DNA from: Ectocarpus siliculosus
Lineage: Eukaryota > Sar > Phaeophyceae > Ectocarpales > Ectocarpaceae
NCBI GenBank assembly: GCA_000310025.1
Contig: FN649726.1
Coordinates: forward strand, 987,228-1,010,689
Length of the DNA stretch: 23,462 nt
Direction: 5' to 3'
In this document: piece by piece, positions 9,910 through 19,910 of the stretch
Position numbering within the stretch: the stretch's first letter is position 1
How the letters are laid out: each line of letters begins with the position of its first letter
Program-made: the position numbers and the translations under genes
Notes under the pieces: model-generated
Databases searched by the model: none
What the model saw: only the letters and a program-made list of their open reading frames with translations
Told to the model about the DNA's origin: nothing

Positions 9910-10615
9910 ATGGCCGCGGCAAGAAGAGAGGAGGAGGACAAGGAGGCTGAAGCCGCGGCGGTCCCTGCCGCCGAGGGGGGAGGAGAAGAACGAAGAAGAC
10001 AACCGACCGTGCACGAAGTGTGGAGGCGGCGATGGGTTCGAAAAGATGATGCTTTGTGATATCGACCTGGGCGGTGGTTGGGCGTGTGACAAAGCCGATC
10101 ACATGAGATGTGCCAGACTCGACAACGAACCAGGAGAGGTGAGAGCCAGCAGGGAATGTGTCACCAGTGTTTAGCGGCTTTGGTGCGGCAGAAGCGAAAT
10201 CCGCTGGTGGAGAATCCGAGACATACGCTACAAACAGCTTTACTTCAGAATACTCATCTCTCCGTCCAGACCATATGTACACGTACCTCTTACCACATGT
10301 AGACGTACCGGTGTGCACCAGTGGTTTTGCCCGGAGTGCGAGGACTGGGACGAGGACTCAGACGGGGACTCAGACGGGGAGTCGGTGGGGGAGGGAGAAA
10401 GGGTGGCGAGGAGGACGAGGCTACCAGAGAAAAAGGATGAGCCCGCGTTCCAGGCGTCGATTCCGACACCTGTTGAACACCCTCACCCGGAGCAAGACGA
10501 ATTTGTCCGAAACAGCTGGCAATTTCAAGGCTTCGCGGAAGAGGGCAACTTATATGGTAGGGGTATCACTTACTCAAACGTCTGTGAGTACTTTGATTAT
10601 TTTGTCGAAAAGTGA
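9910..10615 (+). CDS. PHD-finger protein, two exons, frame broken near its N-terminus
   Basis: The segment encodes a PHD zinc finger, a module that usually reads histone H3 tails in chromatin regulators. All eight ligands are visible: Cys codons at 10010, 10019, 10055 and 10085, His at 10100, Cys at 10109, then Cys at 10328 and 10337, in Cys4-His-Cys3 order. The last two lie in exon 2, and joining 10138 to 10322 in phase 0 gives the typical PGE-WFCPEC ending. C3 and C4 are nine residues apart, longer than usual. The tail after the finger is acidic (DEDSDGDSDGES). The best start is the ATG at 9910 (good initiation context), giving a charged Ala/Glu head. However, its frame meets the PHD frame only if one base is dropped, most simply in the G6 run at 9975-9980. 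The alternative is a GTG at 9869 in the PHD frame, without an ATG. The frame closes at 10616, but coding character continues beyond it. Confidence 0.8.
10139..10321 (+). other. Intron inside the PHD finger
   Basis: The donor GAG|GTGAGA at 10138/10139 and the acceptor ending 'gcaccag' at 10321 bound a 183-bp intron in phase 0. The intron contains an in-frame stop (the unspliced frame ends at 10174), and splicing brings the two C-terminal zinc-ligand cysteines into place. This domain-level fit is strong support. Confidence 0.75.
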
Positions 10616-11093
10616 ATAGTGGTGGATTGTACGGAATCCAAGTTTTGGGGGAAGAGTTGCAAGGGACTCAAGTACGATCGATCAATGGTCAAGACGGGAT
10701 TGTCGTCAGCGCGAACAGCACAGTGAGTGATACATCCGTGTACACTTATGTGCTGGACCGACGGGTCGGAGAGCAATTATACCACGTATGAAGTGCTTGA
10801 GAACGCCGTTGCGGGTCAGGGCGTCGAACCGCCTAAGGAAGACAAGAATGTCGCCAAGATATATATGTGTGCGACAATAGCTGTGCTGCGCGTCCGCGTG
10901 CACTTGATCGCTGTCCAAGACACGAACCAGGGTACAACACCCACAAAGGGTTCGGTTATGTGAAAGAAGTCCGAGGAAACAAGGGAGGGATGATGCCGGA
11001 TTTCGCGTTGAACGTGTATGCACGAATTGGTTTCCACAAACGAGTGCATCATGGAGATTCAACTCGAAACGCAAAGCGTTGGTCCGCCATGTC
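10597..11093 (+). pseudogene. Continuation of the PHD-finger gene in shifted frames
   Basis: Coding-like sequence resumes directly after the PHD exon in other frames. It runs as GGLYGIQVLGEELQGTQVRS (from 10621), then SNYTTYEVLENAVAGQGVEP (from about 10773), then a Cys-bearing piece CDNSCAARPRALDRCPRH (from 10870) followed by GYNTHKGFGYVKEV, closing at 11093. The frame changes fall at an A4 run (10608-10611), a GGG (about 10755-10760) and an alternating AT/GT tract (10858-10871). No consensus introns fit these places; the GTGAGT at 10584 would need an intron of only about 29-36 bp. The PGYNTHKGFGYVKEV segment resembles small barrel-like segments found in some chromatin proteins, but that is a guess. 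Either this is a pseudogene or the assembly carries run-length errors. Confidence 0.5.
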
Positions 11094-12060
11094 GTGAGGG
11101 GGGGACAGCAGGCGTTGAAGTTGGGTCGTTTTCCGACCATGAAATAATTATTTTCACCCGTTGCCGATGGCCTCGTGAGGAAGCTTCCTCTTGGGTGTAG
11201 ACGTCTGAGGTCAGCCCAAATCGCTGTCTGCTCCTTCTCGTTTTACACCTCGGAGTTGGAAAGGTACGGCCTGGTCACCCGCGCGATTCTGGCTCGAGTG
11301 TCCAACGGGAAGGAGGGAGATGAACGAAGATGCGAATGGCAACGCTACGTCCCTCTCCACCAGACCATGCTGTTAACAAGAAGACCTGAGTGCAAGGGGA
11401 TTATCAGACCTACAACGGAAAGTTTCCACGACGTGGCCTTCACTAATAAAACTCCACAGATGTATCTGCTACCGCCGCGCACGATTGAGAAAGATGTCGC
11501 ACGATCCGAGGCATCTAAAACTCAATACATGTGTAGCGCTTCGTACTGACGTCGGTATTGACATCCTCAACCAAGGACGTTCGGAATTAGGGGACCAGAA
11601 AACAGAGCCGTCTCCGAGAGAAGCAAACATCTGAACACAAACAATGTTTCACTCCGCCGTGACCTGACTTCGTAGAAACCCTAACGATCAGGAAACAACC
11701 CCCGCTGTTTCGTTGTTGCCGTGTCTGAACGTACGTGGAATGCAATTTTGTCAACAAGATTCAGGGCACAGCTCAAACGTGCGGAGCGTCGGATCTCTGA
11801 CCACCTAGTCTATTCCAACCGTCCATCGCACTATTTTGCCCGCCCGCTCGATCGATAGTAGCTCAAGATCTCGCTCGATCGGCAGGCCGACCAAATAGGC
11901 TGGGCGGGTAAACGGCAAAGGCCTCCGTTTACGTCGACCCTCGCCACACCCTAGCCACTTACTAACCAACGAAGAGTCTCTCTGTGCATAGGTGTGCGTA
12001 TTGTTCCTCAATCCACTGAAGGGCAAGCAATGATCACATCAACAACAGTTCCTACCAGTG
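11094..12060. other. No recognisable gene; possible 3' part of the PHD gene
   Basis: A 124-codon plus-strand open frame (11175-11549) has no motif I recognise and might be further sequence of the upstream gene. From 11560 to 12060 I see only a small inverted arrangement of 'cgatcgat..ctcgatcg' words near 11848-11882 and no gene. Confidence 0.35.
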
Positions 12061-12063
12061 CTC

Positions 12064-12698
12064 TCAATCTTATCGTGGGCACCATTCTTTCTCCCCCACC
12101 TAAGGACGTCGAGATAACATTTGTCAGCTGCCTCGATGCGTGTTTGTTTGTCCCAAGGGAACCCATTCTCTCTAGCCCATTTCAGAACGCCAAGGTGACC
12201 ACCACGGGCTGCGTTACTGAATGTTGTCTCGTCCCATGGGCACCCATTCTCGCCAGATCATTTCAGGACGTCGAGGTGCCCACCAGCAGCTGCGATCCAG
12301 CATGCCCGCTCGTCCTAGGACATCAGTTCTCTCTAACAATAGCCCGATTCAGAACGATAAGGCGACCGATAATGAAATCTCCCCCAGATGTCTTCAGGGC
12401 ATCCATTTTCCTCAGCCCATTTCAGGACGTCGAGGTGACCTTCGCACTTTGCGGCAAAGCATGTGTCGTCGTCCCAAGGGCACCCATTCTTCCTAGCCCA
12501 TTTCAGGACGTCGAGGTGACCTCCCGCAGCTGCTTGAGCGCATGTCCACTCATCCCAAGGGCACCCATTCTCCCTAGCCCATTTCAGGACGTCGAGGTGA
12601 CCCCCCTCGGCTGCCATACAGCATGTTCCCTCGTTCCAAGGGCACCCGGTTTCTCTGAGCCACTGGAGAACCCCAAGTTGTCCTCTTCTGGCTACCAC
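12064..12698 (-). pseudogene. Ankyrin-repeat protein relic
   Basis: About eight ankyrin-type units are read on minus, each near 26 residues with a GGHLDVLKWARENGCPWDE-like core. These are helix-turn-helix modules that mediate protein binding. Four units are open from 12698 to about 12420. The next unit (about 12390-12310) is decayed, with extra bases, a TGA and a one-base loss. Beyond it, units resume in another frame at 12305-12064, but one has the core Trp codon changed to TGA (K-stop), so the array cannot be translated through. The open part starts at a GTG with no upstream ATG before a stop, so it is a fragment or an internal exon. The plus-strand open frame over the same bases is a shadow of the repeats. 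The NGCPW style is common in stramenopile ankyrin families. Confidence 0.85.
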
Positions 12699-12719
12699 GC
12701 CGCATAGTTTTGCCCTATG

Positions 12720-13569
12720 TCGTGACGTGAAAGACGAAATGAACTAGTCACCAGAGGAAGTCGCCGGCGCCGATTTATGTGCGATGTTCAATTGTTTGCT
12801 GACAACTCCCTACAAGTCGTAGGAATGGATCAGGATGTTCCATAATAAAATCCGGTACTCTCAAGGCGGGTGACCATGCAAAGGGAAAATTATCAAACCG
12901 TCTCACGTGCGGGGAACACCGGTGAGCTGATACGCTTTTATCACTTCGGCGTCGTTCTTGGCCCTTGCCGTCTCCACCAGCTTGATCGACAAGGACAAAC
13001 GAGGGATACGACCACATGAGGATCAGTGGGGACTGCGTTCGACCTACGGAAATGTCGATATCGATTATGAACGGGTCCTGTATAGGTGGCCTTGTGAAGT
13101 TCATTACTACGTGAAAGAGTCTTTTTGCTTCAAGGTTTGAGGCGTAGTCAGGTCAGGAGTATGGCGGATGTGACTCACCGCTGTCCCTGGCCGCGCTTCC
13201 GCCACGGATCTTGCCCTTCCCCCCGCCCTGGCCCCCTTCATTCGGAACGAGATTCGGGTGGAGAAACGCGGGTCGAATACACTTGACAAGGGTTGAGAGA
13301 TACATAAAAGCATTCAAGACTGGCGGCATGAAAAAACGGGAGCAATCGGCTCACAATGGCGAAACACATGAAGGTGTAAGAAGTCTGGCTTCAAACTACT
13401 GTACCGTGCGAGCCGTCACGAACGCTTCTCTCCGTCAGAGATGTTCGCCAACGTATGTATTGGCGTAATGCTTTGGTCAGTTCGAGACGCGGTAAGTAAG
13501 CAATGACAGCCAAATCACCACGATACCTGGCTCTTGTTAAGGGGCGTCTGATACGATGGTTTTCAATGT
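12720..13569. other. No recognisable gene
   Basis: There are only short open frames on both strands (the longest, 109 codons on minus at 12775-13104, looks non-coding). No repeat or RNA gene is apparent. It lies between the ankyrin relic and the 3' end of the inferred minus-strand gene. No clear AATAAA signal follows that gene's stop. Confidence 0.45.
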
Positions 13570-16134
13570 TCAGAAGTACATGAACGTGCCAGCCAGGACA
13601 AGTTTTTCGCACAGCCATTTCTCTACCATTTCACTCAAGTCTACACCGCTGTGATGTCCACCCAACACGCGCAGAACAACGATTCGCCTCGTTGATATTC
13701 CCTAGTGGTGAAAGCTCTCGTATACATGTTTCAGATTCTGCACTGCGATCGGAGCTGTAGACTCCTTAGGGTAAGAGCAAACCTTGAACCCACCTAAATA
13801 CTCCGTGTGCAATAGGATATGCCAATGCTGGTAGACAAGTGCTCGATCATGCAGGCGGAACACTATACTGTTAAACGCGGAATAATCTTCCCCGAACATT
13901 TCCGGGACACGAACCCCTCTGCCTTGGTGACGTCCTGTAGAACTTCTGCACCGTATTTCGGGGCCAGAAAAAATGCCAAGACCTTGGCATTCAGGAGAGC
14001 ACTCTCACGCTTTGCGGTTTCCCACGTTGTCATCGCAACCCTTGTTTCACAGTTGCAACGAATCGCCCTGCCCCACTGCTGCTACAGTGTATTAGCTTCG
14101 CCCCCGATATCTCATCACCTGGGAATCTTCAAGGCTTCCGGCAATCCTCGAACATGTGCGGGCGTGCCATAGCACACTCAGGGTCTTGATATGGCGCACG
14201 TTGCACACGACGGATTGGGGGAGAATCCACTTTATTCAGAGGTTGAACAGGCGGCCTAAGACCTCTGTTAGGTAAACTACATTGGTACAGATGAATGGCA
14301 TACCCTTGGCAAAACTCGTGGTAGAGTTCAAAATGCATAACCTAGATGTGTGGGTACTGCGCGGGTGTACGGCGCATACGTATGAGAAGCCATGAGCGAG
14401 CTTAAATCACCGCTCATAGAATAAATATTGTGCTCGGACTGTATCGATTCGTATGCTCATACGGTGTGGCGCATGTCACTCTAATGCAGTCTAGGACAAG
14501 GACGACTGCCTTTTCCCCATGGCATACGGGGGGCGTTACGACTAACCTTGTTCCTCACGCGTGGATTGTAATGTCGACACTGTAATTCAATGCCGGACAT
14601 TCAAGCTTGCCGAAACAAGAAATCACGAGTCCTCATCGCGTTGAGTAACAAAACTCACGTATAAGTTGTCCTCAGCTCGCTTAATGACCTCTTCTGACTT
14701 TTTCATGCGCTGCTCGAACCCTGGCGCCCGGAGGAATTGCTTGAATCTGTCCATGCTGCGGAATTCTTCGAGCTCCTTCATCGTGTCACGAATGTCATCG
14801 TTCATGTTGTCGATCACCCCTTTCATCGCTTTACGGTGCGCAGGGTGAAGCTGGCATGTTTGGCGGGAGTTAACGGTTCCACGAACAAACGACACACGCA
14901 TGACGCTTGGTTTACCCGGGGATTTCTGAAAGGTCGTTCCACTAGGTCTAAGCATGTCCCCCAAGAACTGTAGGGCAGTTGGATCATGAACATACGTAGT
15001 CCAACCCCGGGGAAACCGCTTCAAATACCTGTATTCTCACGGAGACAAGCTAACCTACTTTTTTTACAACGAGGTAATTAGCTCTCACCTGTGCAAATCA
15101 TAGCTATTCTCTGCGAGTTCGACTGGTGGTAGACAACCAAGCGTTCCATGCAACACAAGCGAGCAACCAGTAGTAGTACTCCACACATGCAGCTGATACT
15201 TCATGATCCAGTCAGGCAGGCGGGGTTATCACTCAAAGTTGCGATAGTCGATCAGTAGCGCTCAGGTCGGGTTGGTTCACAAAAGGGTTTTGTGTTCAGT
15301 TTCCGGACACCAGGTCACTGACAGCTCGGGCGGCGAGATCGCTGCAAGCTGTCATGCGGAGGAACCGCCAATGGGAATTCTCCCGAGGGTTTCCATTATT
15401 TACCCGACCGACTGTTACACCTTTCGAGAACACCCCACTGAGCACTCATGGGTAATGTCCCCGTGCCAATCACAGGGACGAGTACTCCGGACCCTTGTGC
15501 CTTGCGTCACAAGTGTCCATCATCACACTATTTAGAACCGGTGCGTACGGCCGTCCAAAACAGTATGCCTGTCCCATCGTGTGGGCTGCAGCTGTGTTGG
15601 GCTCCTTTTGTGGATGCAAGGGTCCCCTACCAGGTTCTCGCTAAAGTTGTCAAAAAAAGGTTGGATGGGAACCTGAAGTATGTTCACTGAACGCTTGTGC
15701 TCGGAATGATGTGCAGAGTACAAGTAAGTGCCATTGTCATACGTCGCGGTTTTGGTAACATCGTACACGATCAATCGTCGCCGACCGACCGACACGCTCG
15801 GTGTGGCTCACTCTGCGGCAAGCTGCTCTTTCGACACTCTCGCGCAATAAATCGTTGGCAGTCTTACCGCATCTCCTTCGGCCCGCATGACATGATCAAC
15901 CTGCTCAAGCATCCAGAATATCGTCTGGCATCTCCTGGTGGTGCTAGGGTGTTCCTCTTCGATGATGGCTTGGCGTGAAACGAGGCGCTCGACAACCATC
16001 ACCATGCCCTCTGATAGCTGGCGAACATGCGGGGACCTTGCCTTGGTCGCAAGCTGCTTCGCGAGACCGAGCACAAGAGTGTCAAGAGTGGAACTCTTGA
16101 AGCGTCGCTCATTCATGAGGGTCAGAGCGTGCAC
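13570..16134 (-). CDS. Unrecognised multi-exon protein (inferred gene model)
   Basis: Four exon-like segments join in compatible phases. Exon A is 16134-15812 (acceptor ...gggcag|, donor GA|GTGAGC, phase 2). Exon C is 15028-14659 (acceptor ...aatacag|, donor TAC|GTGAGT, phase 0). Exon D is 14081-13869 (acceptor ...ctgtag|, weak donor ACA|GTATAG). Exon E is 13701-13570 (pyrimidine-rich acceptor ...cactag|, stop TGA). The first two introns are about 783 and 577 bp, the last about 167 bp. The product is about 345 residues, rich in charged helices; examples are IRDTMKELEEFRSMDRFKQF in C, TTWETAKRESALLNAKV in D and SGVDLSEMVEKWLCEKL in E. I recognise no domain or signal. The 5' end is not defined because exon A begins at an acceptor. 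Exons A and C are the best supported; the D-E junction is uncertain, and another open frame (13702-13899) could supply a different exon. Confidence 0.5.
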
Positions 16135-16200
16135 CTGCCCATCCAGCCAAGGGTGTGCAAAAAAACGTTATTGTACACCTAGGCACTCACTTTCTTATTA

Positions 16201-16254
16201 GGGGGGATTTGGGGGGGGGAGAGGTACGAAGTGAAGTGACCCCCCCCCTCCCCT
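16201..16254. repeat. G-run and C-run inverted pair
   Basis: Runs of G (16201-16206 and 16212-16220) are followed about 20 bases later by runs of C (from 16240 to about 16254). The G9 and C8-9 tracts can pair as a hairpin with a loop of about 20 bases, and the G tracts could alternatively form a quadruplex. It lies just upstream (on the minus strand) of the inferred gene's exon A. Confidence 0.6.
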
Positions 16255-16339
16255 GAACGCTATACTAGGTAACTCCTATAAAAAACCAAAGCATTCTACA
16301 GTAGTTCCTATATAAATGAAGGGGCACTGTGAGAAGAAG

Positions 16340-16470
16340 TAGTCACGGAGTCCATCGAAGGGAGAGGGCATTGGGAGGAAGAGACAGGCAGTGGGGCAGG
16401 GGTCGGGATAAGGGGAAGAAGACGAGGAGGAAGGGAGAGGAGAAGGAGGAGGAGCAGAAGGAGAAGAATG
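16340..16470 (+). repeat. Polypurine tract of about 130 bp
   Basis: The plus strand is almost entirely G and A, with many GGAGGA and GAAGGA words and only scattered pyrimidines. Such tracts can form triplex or quadruplex structures and are common near promoters or in introns. No reading frame is implied. A 'tatataaat' word sits just upstream at about 16311-16319. Confidence 0.75.
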
Positions 16471-17696
16471 ATGAATAGGGGCCGGACGCGCTCACGGGGC
16501 CTAAACTCCCCCCAAACCGGCGATTGCTAGGTTGTTGGTGTAGTTAGCCATTCGTGCAAGAATGTCTGAAAGGAGGATGAAGCGGCAGGCGAACGGAACA
16601 CTTCAAATTACTCGCGACCTACGTGGCATACGTACTGCAGTCGTTTCCGTATAGCTTTGTGGGGTTCTTTTCGTTCACGCGCGTAGAGGCATGATGCTCT
16701 CATCTGGCCTTCCTTCGAGAGTCACTGTAAACTGATTCGACGATGTCATGTGGATGATGTGTGTGGCGTAACCAACAACACGGAAATAACGCCGCAGGCA
16801 CGTGTGAGACGCATTGTAGTGTCACAGTGCTGCGTTTCATCTATCTGTGTACGACAGGTTAAATAGCAAGTTTGGTCCGGCAGATATAGCCGATGCACTA
16901 CTGTTGATTGAAACCGTCGAAATTACCAGAGGCATTTTTGTCCCTGAACTTCGGGGTATGATAATATAGAAGAGCATTCTGGAGTGGTCATTTTCCCGCG
17001 GTGAGTTCATGTGCAAGGAGAAGGCCGGCTGGACAGGCGTGCAATAGCAGAACTACACACAACAGTAGCAGGTGGGCTCAGAGAGAAGGATACCAAGGAT
17101 TGGCCAGGTTAGGAGGCCAACAAATTTTGACTTCCGCTGTTGAATGCATACAATGAAAACACAACAAATCTGAAAGTGGGCCCTCTCCGGGGGGGTACCT
17201 AGGTGTGCGGAATGACTTTTGTCGGACACCCTTGATCCAGTGACCCTTCTCGGCGACCGCCCACGGAAAATTCTTCCCCGCTACTTTTTGGACCGACAAG
17301 ATCAGCCCAGCGCACTCGGTGAAAACAGGTGTGGTGGAAGTTGATTGTTGAGTCCACCATGGCCTCGCTTAAGGACACCTACCTGTCGATGCAGCGTGTT
17401 GAAGTGTCTTAAATCGCCCATTCTGCACACGAAGTAAATGATTCGCAACTTCGGGGGTTCACTCGGACGCGGCACTTCGCCAAACTGAGGATTATTTTTC
17501 CGGGTAGGACTCGAAAAACTGTAGTAATGAAGCTACAAATGCACAATACACATGGGAATGATATTTTGGGGGTTGGTTGACGTGTTTCGGCGACGGACCA
17601 ATATTCGTAGAGAGTTGCGACGTAGGAGTACCTAAATTTACAGACTATTTGTAGCCCAACCTACAGACAGACGCCGTCAAATCGGTTGCTTCCCAC
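16471..17696. other. No firm gene; one minus-strand exon-like stretch
   Basis: On minus, a frame open across about 17370-17205 ends at CCTAG|GTACCC and reads VAGKNFPWAVAEKGHWIKGV in its middle. Its phase does not fit exon A of the gene downstream, and a second frame through the same bases is also open. I do not include it in a model. The remainder holds no repeats or RNA genes that I can see. Confidence 0.35.
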
Positions 17697-17926
17697 CTGA
17701 GGGTTGCGGCCGCCGTACGTCGACTTCCACAGGATGTAAAGGCCAAACAGGACAACCGCCCATACTAGTTCCGCCGGCATAGTGTTTGAGGATTCCTGCA
17801 AAGATGGGTTCCAACATAACATGGTCCAATAGATTCGATCTACAGTTTGTAGACGAACCCGTGAACGTATTGTACATTCGGACGCAAATGTGGGCGCGTA
17901 AACAGCGACATTATGAAATGTTTGGA
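17697..17926 (-). CDS. Candidate upstream exon with a hydrophobic segment
   Basis: On minus, a frame is open for 230 bases between an acceptor AG (17928-17927) and a strong donor CTCAG|GTGGGA (17697/17696), ending in phase 0. That matches exon A (phase 0) at 16134. The C-terminal part has a membrane-like stretch (ELVWAVVLFGLYILWK). Two other frames through the same bases are also open (one as MYNTFTGSSTN...), so the coding frame is uncertain. I suggest it only as a possible 5' exon of the minus-strand gene. Confidence 0.25.
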
Positions 17927-18796
17927 CTGGTCATTGCTCGATAGGAGAAAAAATTTACAGGTGCTGACGAAATATGACTACATGCTGTAGTCTTTCCCCC
18001 CGTGTGTTACAAGCTTCAGATAGCATTGTAGCCAAGGAGCTAACCTGCCCCAGTTCAACCCGCTGAAGGTGCAGAAACTGGACCAGTTCTGCTGCACGTA
18101 CCATGGACGTGCTTTCACATCCCTTTGTCGAAGTTAGCAAAAGGTGCACCGTGCACATATTATATGTAGTACAGATACGTGTGTCCCTGATGCGTGTAGT
18201 ACATCAGGTCACCAACATAGCACGACACGAACACAGCGTCTGGGGTACACTGGGCTATGTCTTTACATCTCGCGTTGTAAGCGAACACCATCATATCGCT
18301 CGTTTTTCACAGCACTCAGTTCGCCACATGAGCGCGAGGGCGTTGTCTCTGTGCTCGCCTGCATGTATGCATCGAACCAACCTAAGGACCCGGTAAGGAA
18401 TATTGTCGAAGTTCCTACCCCGGTTATGACGCTCGACGAAACGGTACCTGTGGTGTTTTGGAAGTTTATCTCTCTTGCGACTCGGGTTCCACCGTCCACA
18501 GGGTATTGCAGTATATCGTCAACAACAACAAAGCAAGGTCTCTCAGAATAACTCTTCTATCTTGGAGTATATCTAGAACAGTCAAAGAATCAAAACACTT
18601 AGTCTACGCGTCGCTGGAGAGCACATTAACCACAACCAAGAAAGTCTTCATGCAGTTACTTTTGTCGCCACGCATGGTGCTGCTTTGGGTGGTCATGGCG
18701 GACTTGGGTTTGAGTTGAGGCAGCGCGTTCGGTTTGTATCTTGGATTGCTAGACTATATCTATATAGCATACGCATAAACGACCAACGCATGCAGC
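17927..18796. other. No firm gene; overlapping open frames
   Basis: There are open frames on both strands (plus 18144-18551, minus 18263-18499 and 17955-18158) without motifs I recognise. A minus-strand donor-like CTGGGGCAG|GTTAGC occurs near 18044. This could belong to the 5' part of the minus-strand gene, but nothing fixes exons here. Confidence 0.3.
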
Positions 18797-18850
18797 ATGA
18801 AAGCCATTCTTCTTTTGCTCACCACCCAATCTCCCACACTGCTGACAGGT

Positions 18851-18880
18851 CCTCTAGGAGACCGATACGGTCTCCAGAGG
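18851..18880. repeat. Strong hairpin, 13-bp stem with a triloop
   Basis: The left arm 'cctctaggagaccg' pairs with the right arm 'cggtctccagagg' around a three-base loop (ata). The only irregularity is one bulged A in the left arm. The structure sits at the left margin of the repeat mosaic that fills the rest of the window. Function unknown. Confidence 0.8.
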
Positions 18881-19194
18881 TTTCACAGAACGTTCATGAA
18901 AAAAAGTGTGTGTCTGTTCGTCTTTCTGTCGCCGTTCACTCCGAAGCTCCGAACCACGCGCTTTTTTTACCCGAACGCCCTAAGGCGCAAGGAATCATAC
19001 CACCGGCCGCCCTGCACTACTTGAGAGGCCCTAACCAAGTTTCAGCTTGATTGGCGCCTCCTGCGTTAACGTTTAGCTATGTCGGTGAATGGCATTTTCC
19101 AGCACGAAACACGAGCGAGCATGAGGCAGGTGCTTCAGGCATCAAATTGCGCTCCGATCTCGATGAGTTTGTGCCTAAATGTTGCCTATTCTGC

Positions 19195-19540
19195 ACCAAA
19201 TTAAGCCCCGTCCAATCTACAGCTGGATTGACAAGCCCCTCGACGCTGGAATAGCTGTGTGCTGCCAAGTCTGGCCACACCGCTGCAACCTTCCGACGCG
19301 GAGTTTTGCGCCGCATGTCGCACGAACACAACAATTTCATGATTGATGACTCTCTCTTTCGTCGTCGGAACACATCATTGTTATGCACCCATCCATCCAT
19401 CCGTTGTACAATAACTCCAATCTCGGCCAATTTGAACGTACGTGCGTATAAGTGGCCTCATTACTGCCCGGGATGACCCTTCCAACGACAGGGTCGAGGC
19501 ACACATCTGTCGTCTGCTCAGCGGAGACACCGCGGTAAGG
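19195..19540. repeat. Dispersed repeat family, copy 1
   Basis: This copy shares long colinear words with the copies at 20.8-21.3 and 21.36-21.6 kb. In order these are 'cgacgctggaata', 'ggccacaccgctgcaacc', 'cgtcgtcggaacacatc', CATC tetranucleotides, 'ttgtacaataactcc', 'atctcg.ccaatttga.cgt', 'gacagggtcg.ggcacacatct'. It is followed by A- and T-runs near 19568-19594. Minus-strand open frames in all three copies give a related short peptide (around GRDRSYCTTDGW), a sign of common origin, not of a gene. No terminal repeats or transposase are visible. Confidence 0.8.
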
Positions 19541-19910
19541 GTGCTTCTTATCGACCAATAAAACACGAAAAAAAAAACGAAACCGTTTTTTCTTGAACAC
19601 ATATGGAGGCGTTTTTGAACGAAAGCGTGAAAAGAAGGAGCCCGGTTTTTTTGGGGCTTGCTACTTAAACGAATTCGTGTTTTTGACAGAAGCATCGGAC
19701 AAGCGCACCGCAGGCGCTGTAACATCACTGAGAACGCTAGAAAGACCTGCCAGACTCACGTCCAGGTCTGTTGTGGAGATGGACAAGCGGCAGAAGCGGC
19801 GTTCAGTCCGTTCTTGGTCCAAAACTAGACATTGCGTGGTGCTCTCGTCTTCAACTGGTGCTGTTGGTACTGGGGAATTTTTTTCGATCACACATAGCAA
19901 ACACGGAAAC

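Noticed and set aside
10584-10612. GTGAGT donor and AG that would form an intron of about 29 bp in the PHD gene
   Set aside because: Much too short for a normal spliceosomal intron. A run-length change in the A4 tract explains the frame switch more simply.
11994-12707. 237-codon plus-strand open frame with a repeated PFQDVEVT peptide
   Set aside because: It is the antisense shadow of the ankyrin array. The repeats come from the minus-strand units, which match a known fold.
16311-16319. 'tatataaat' word as a plus-strand TATA box
   Set aside because: No credible plus-strand gene follows, only the polypurine tract and short open frames.
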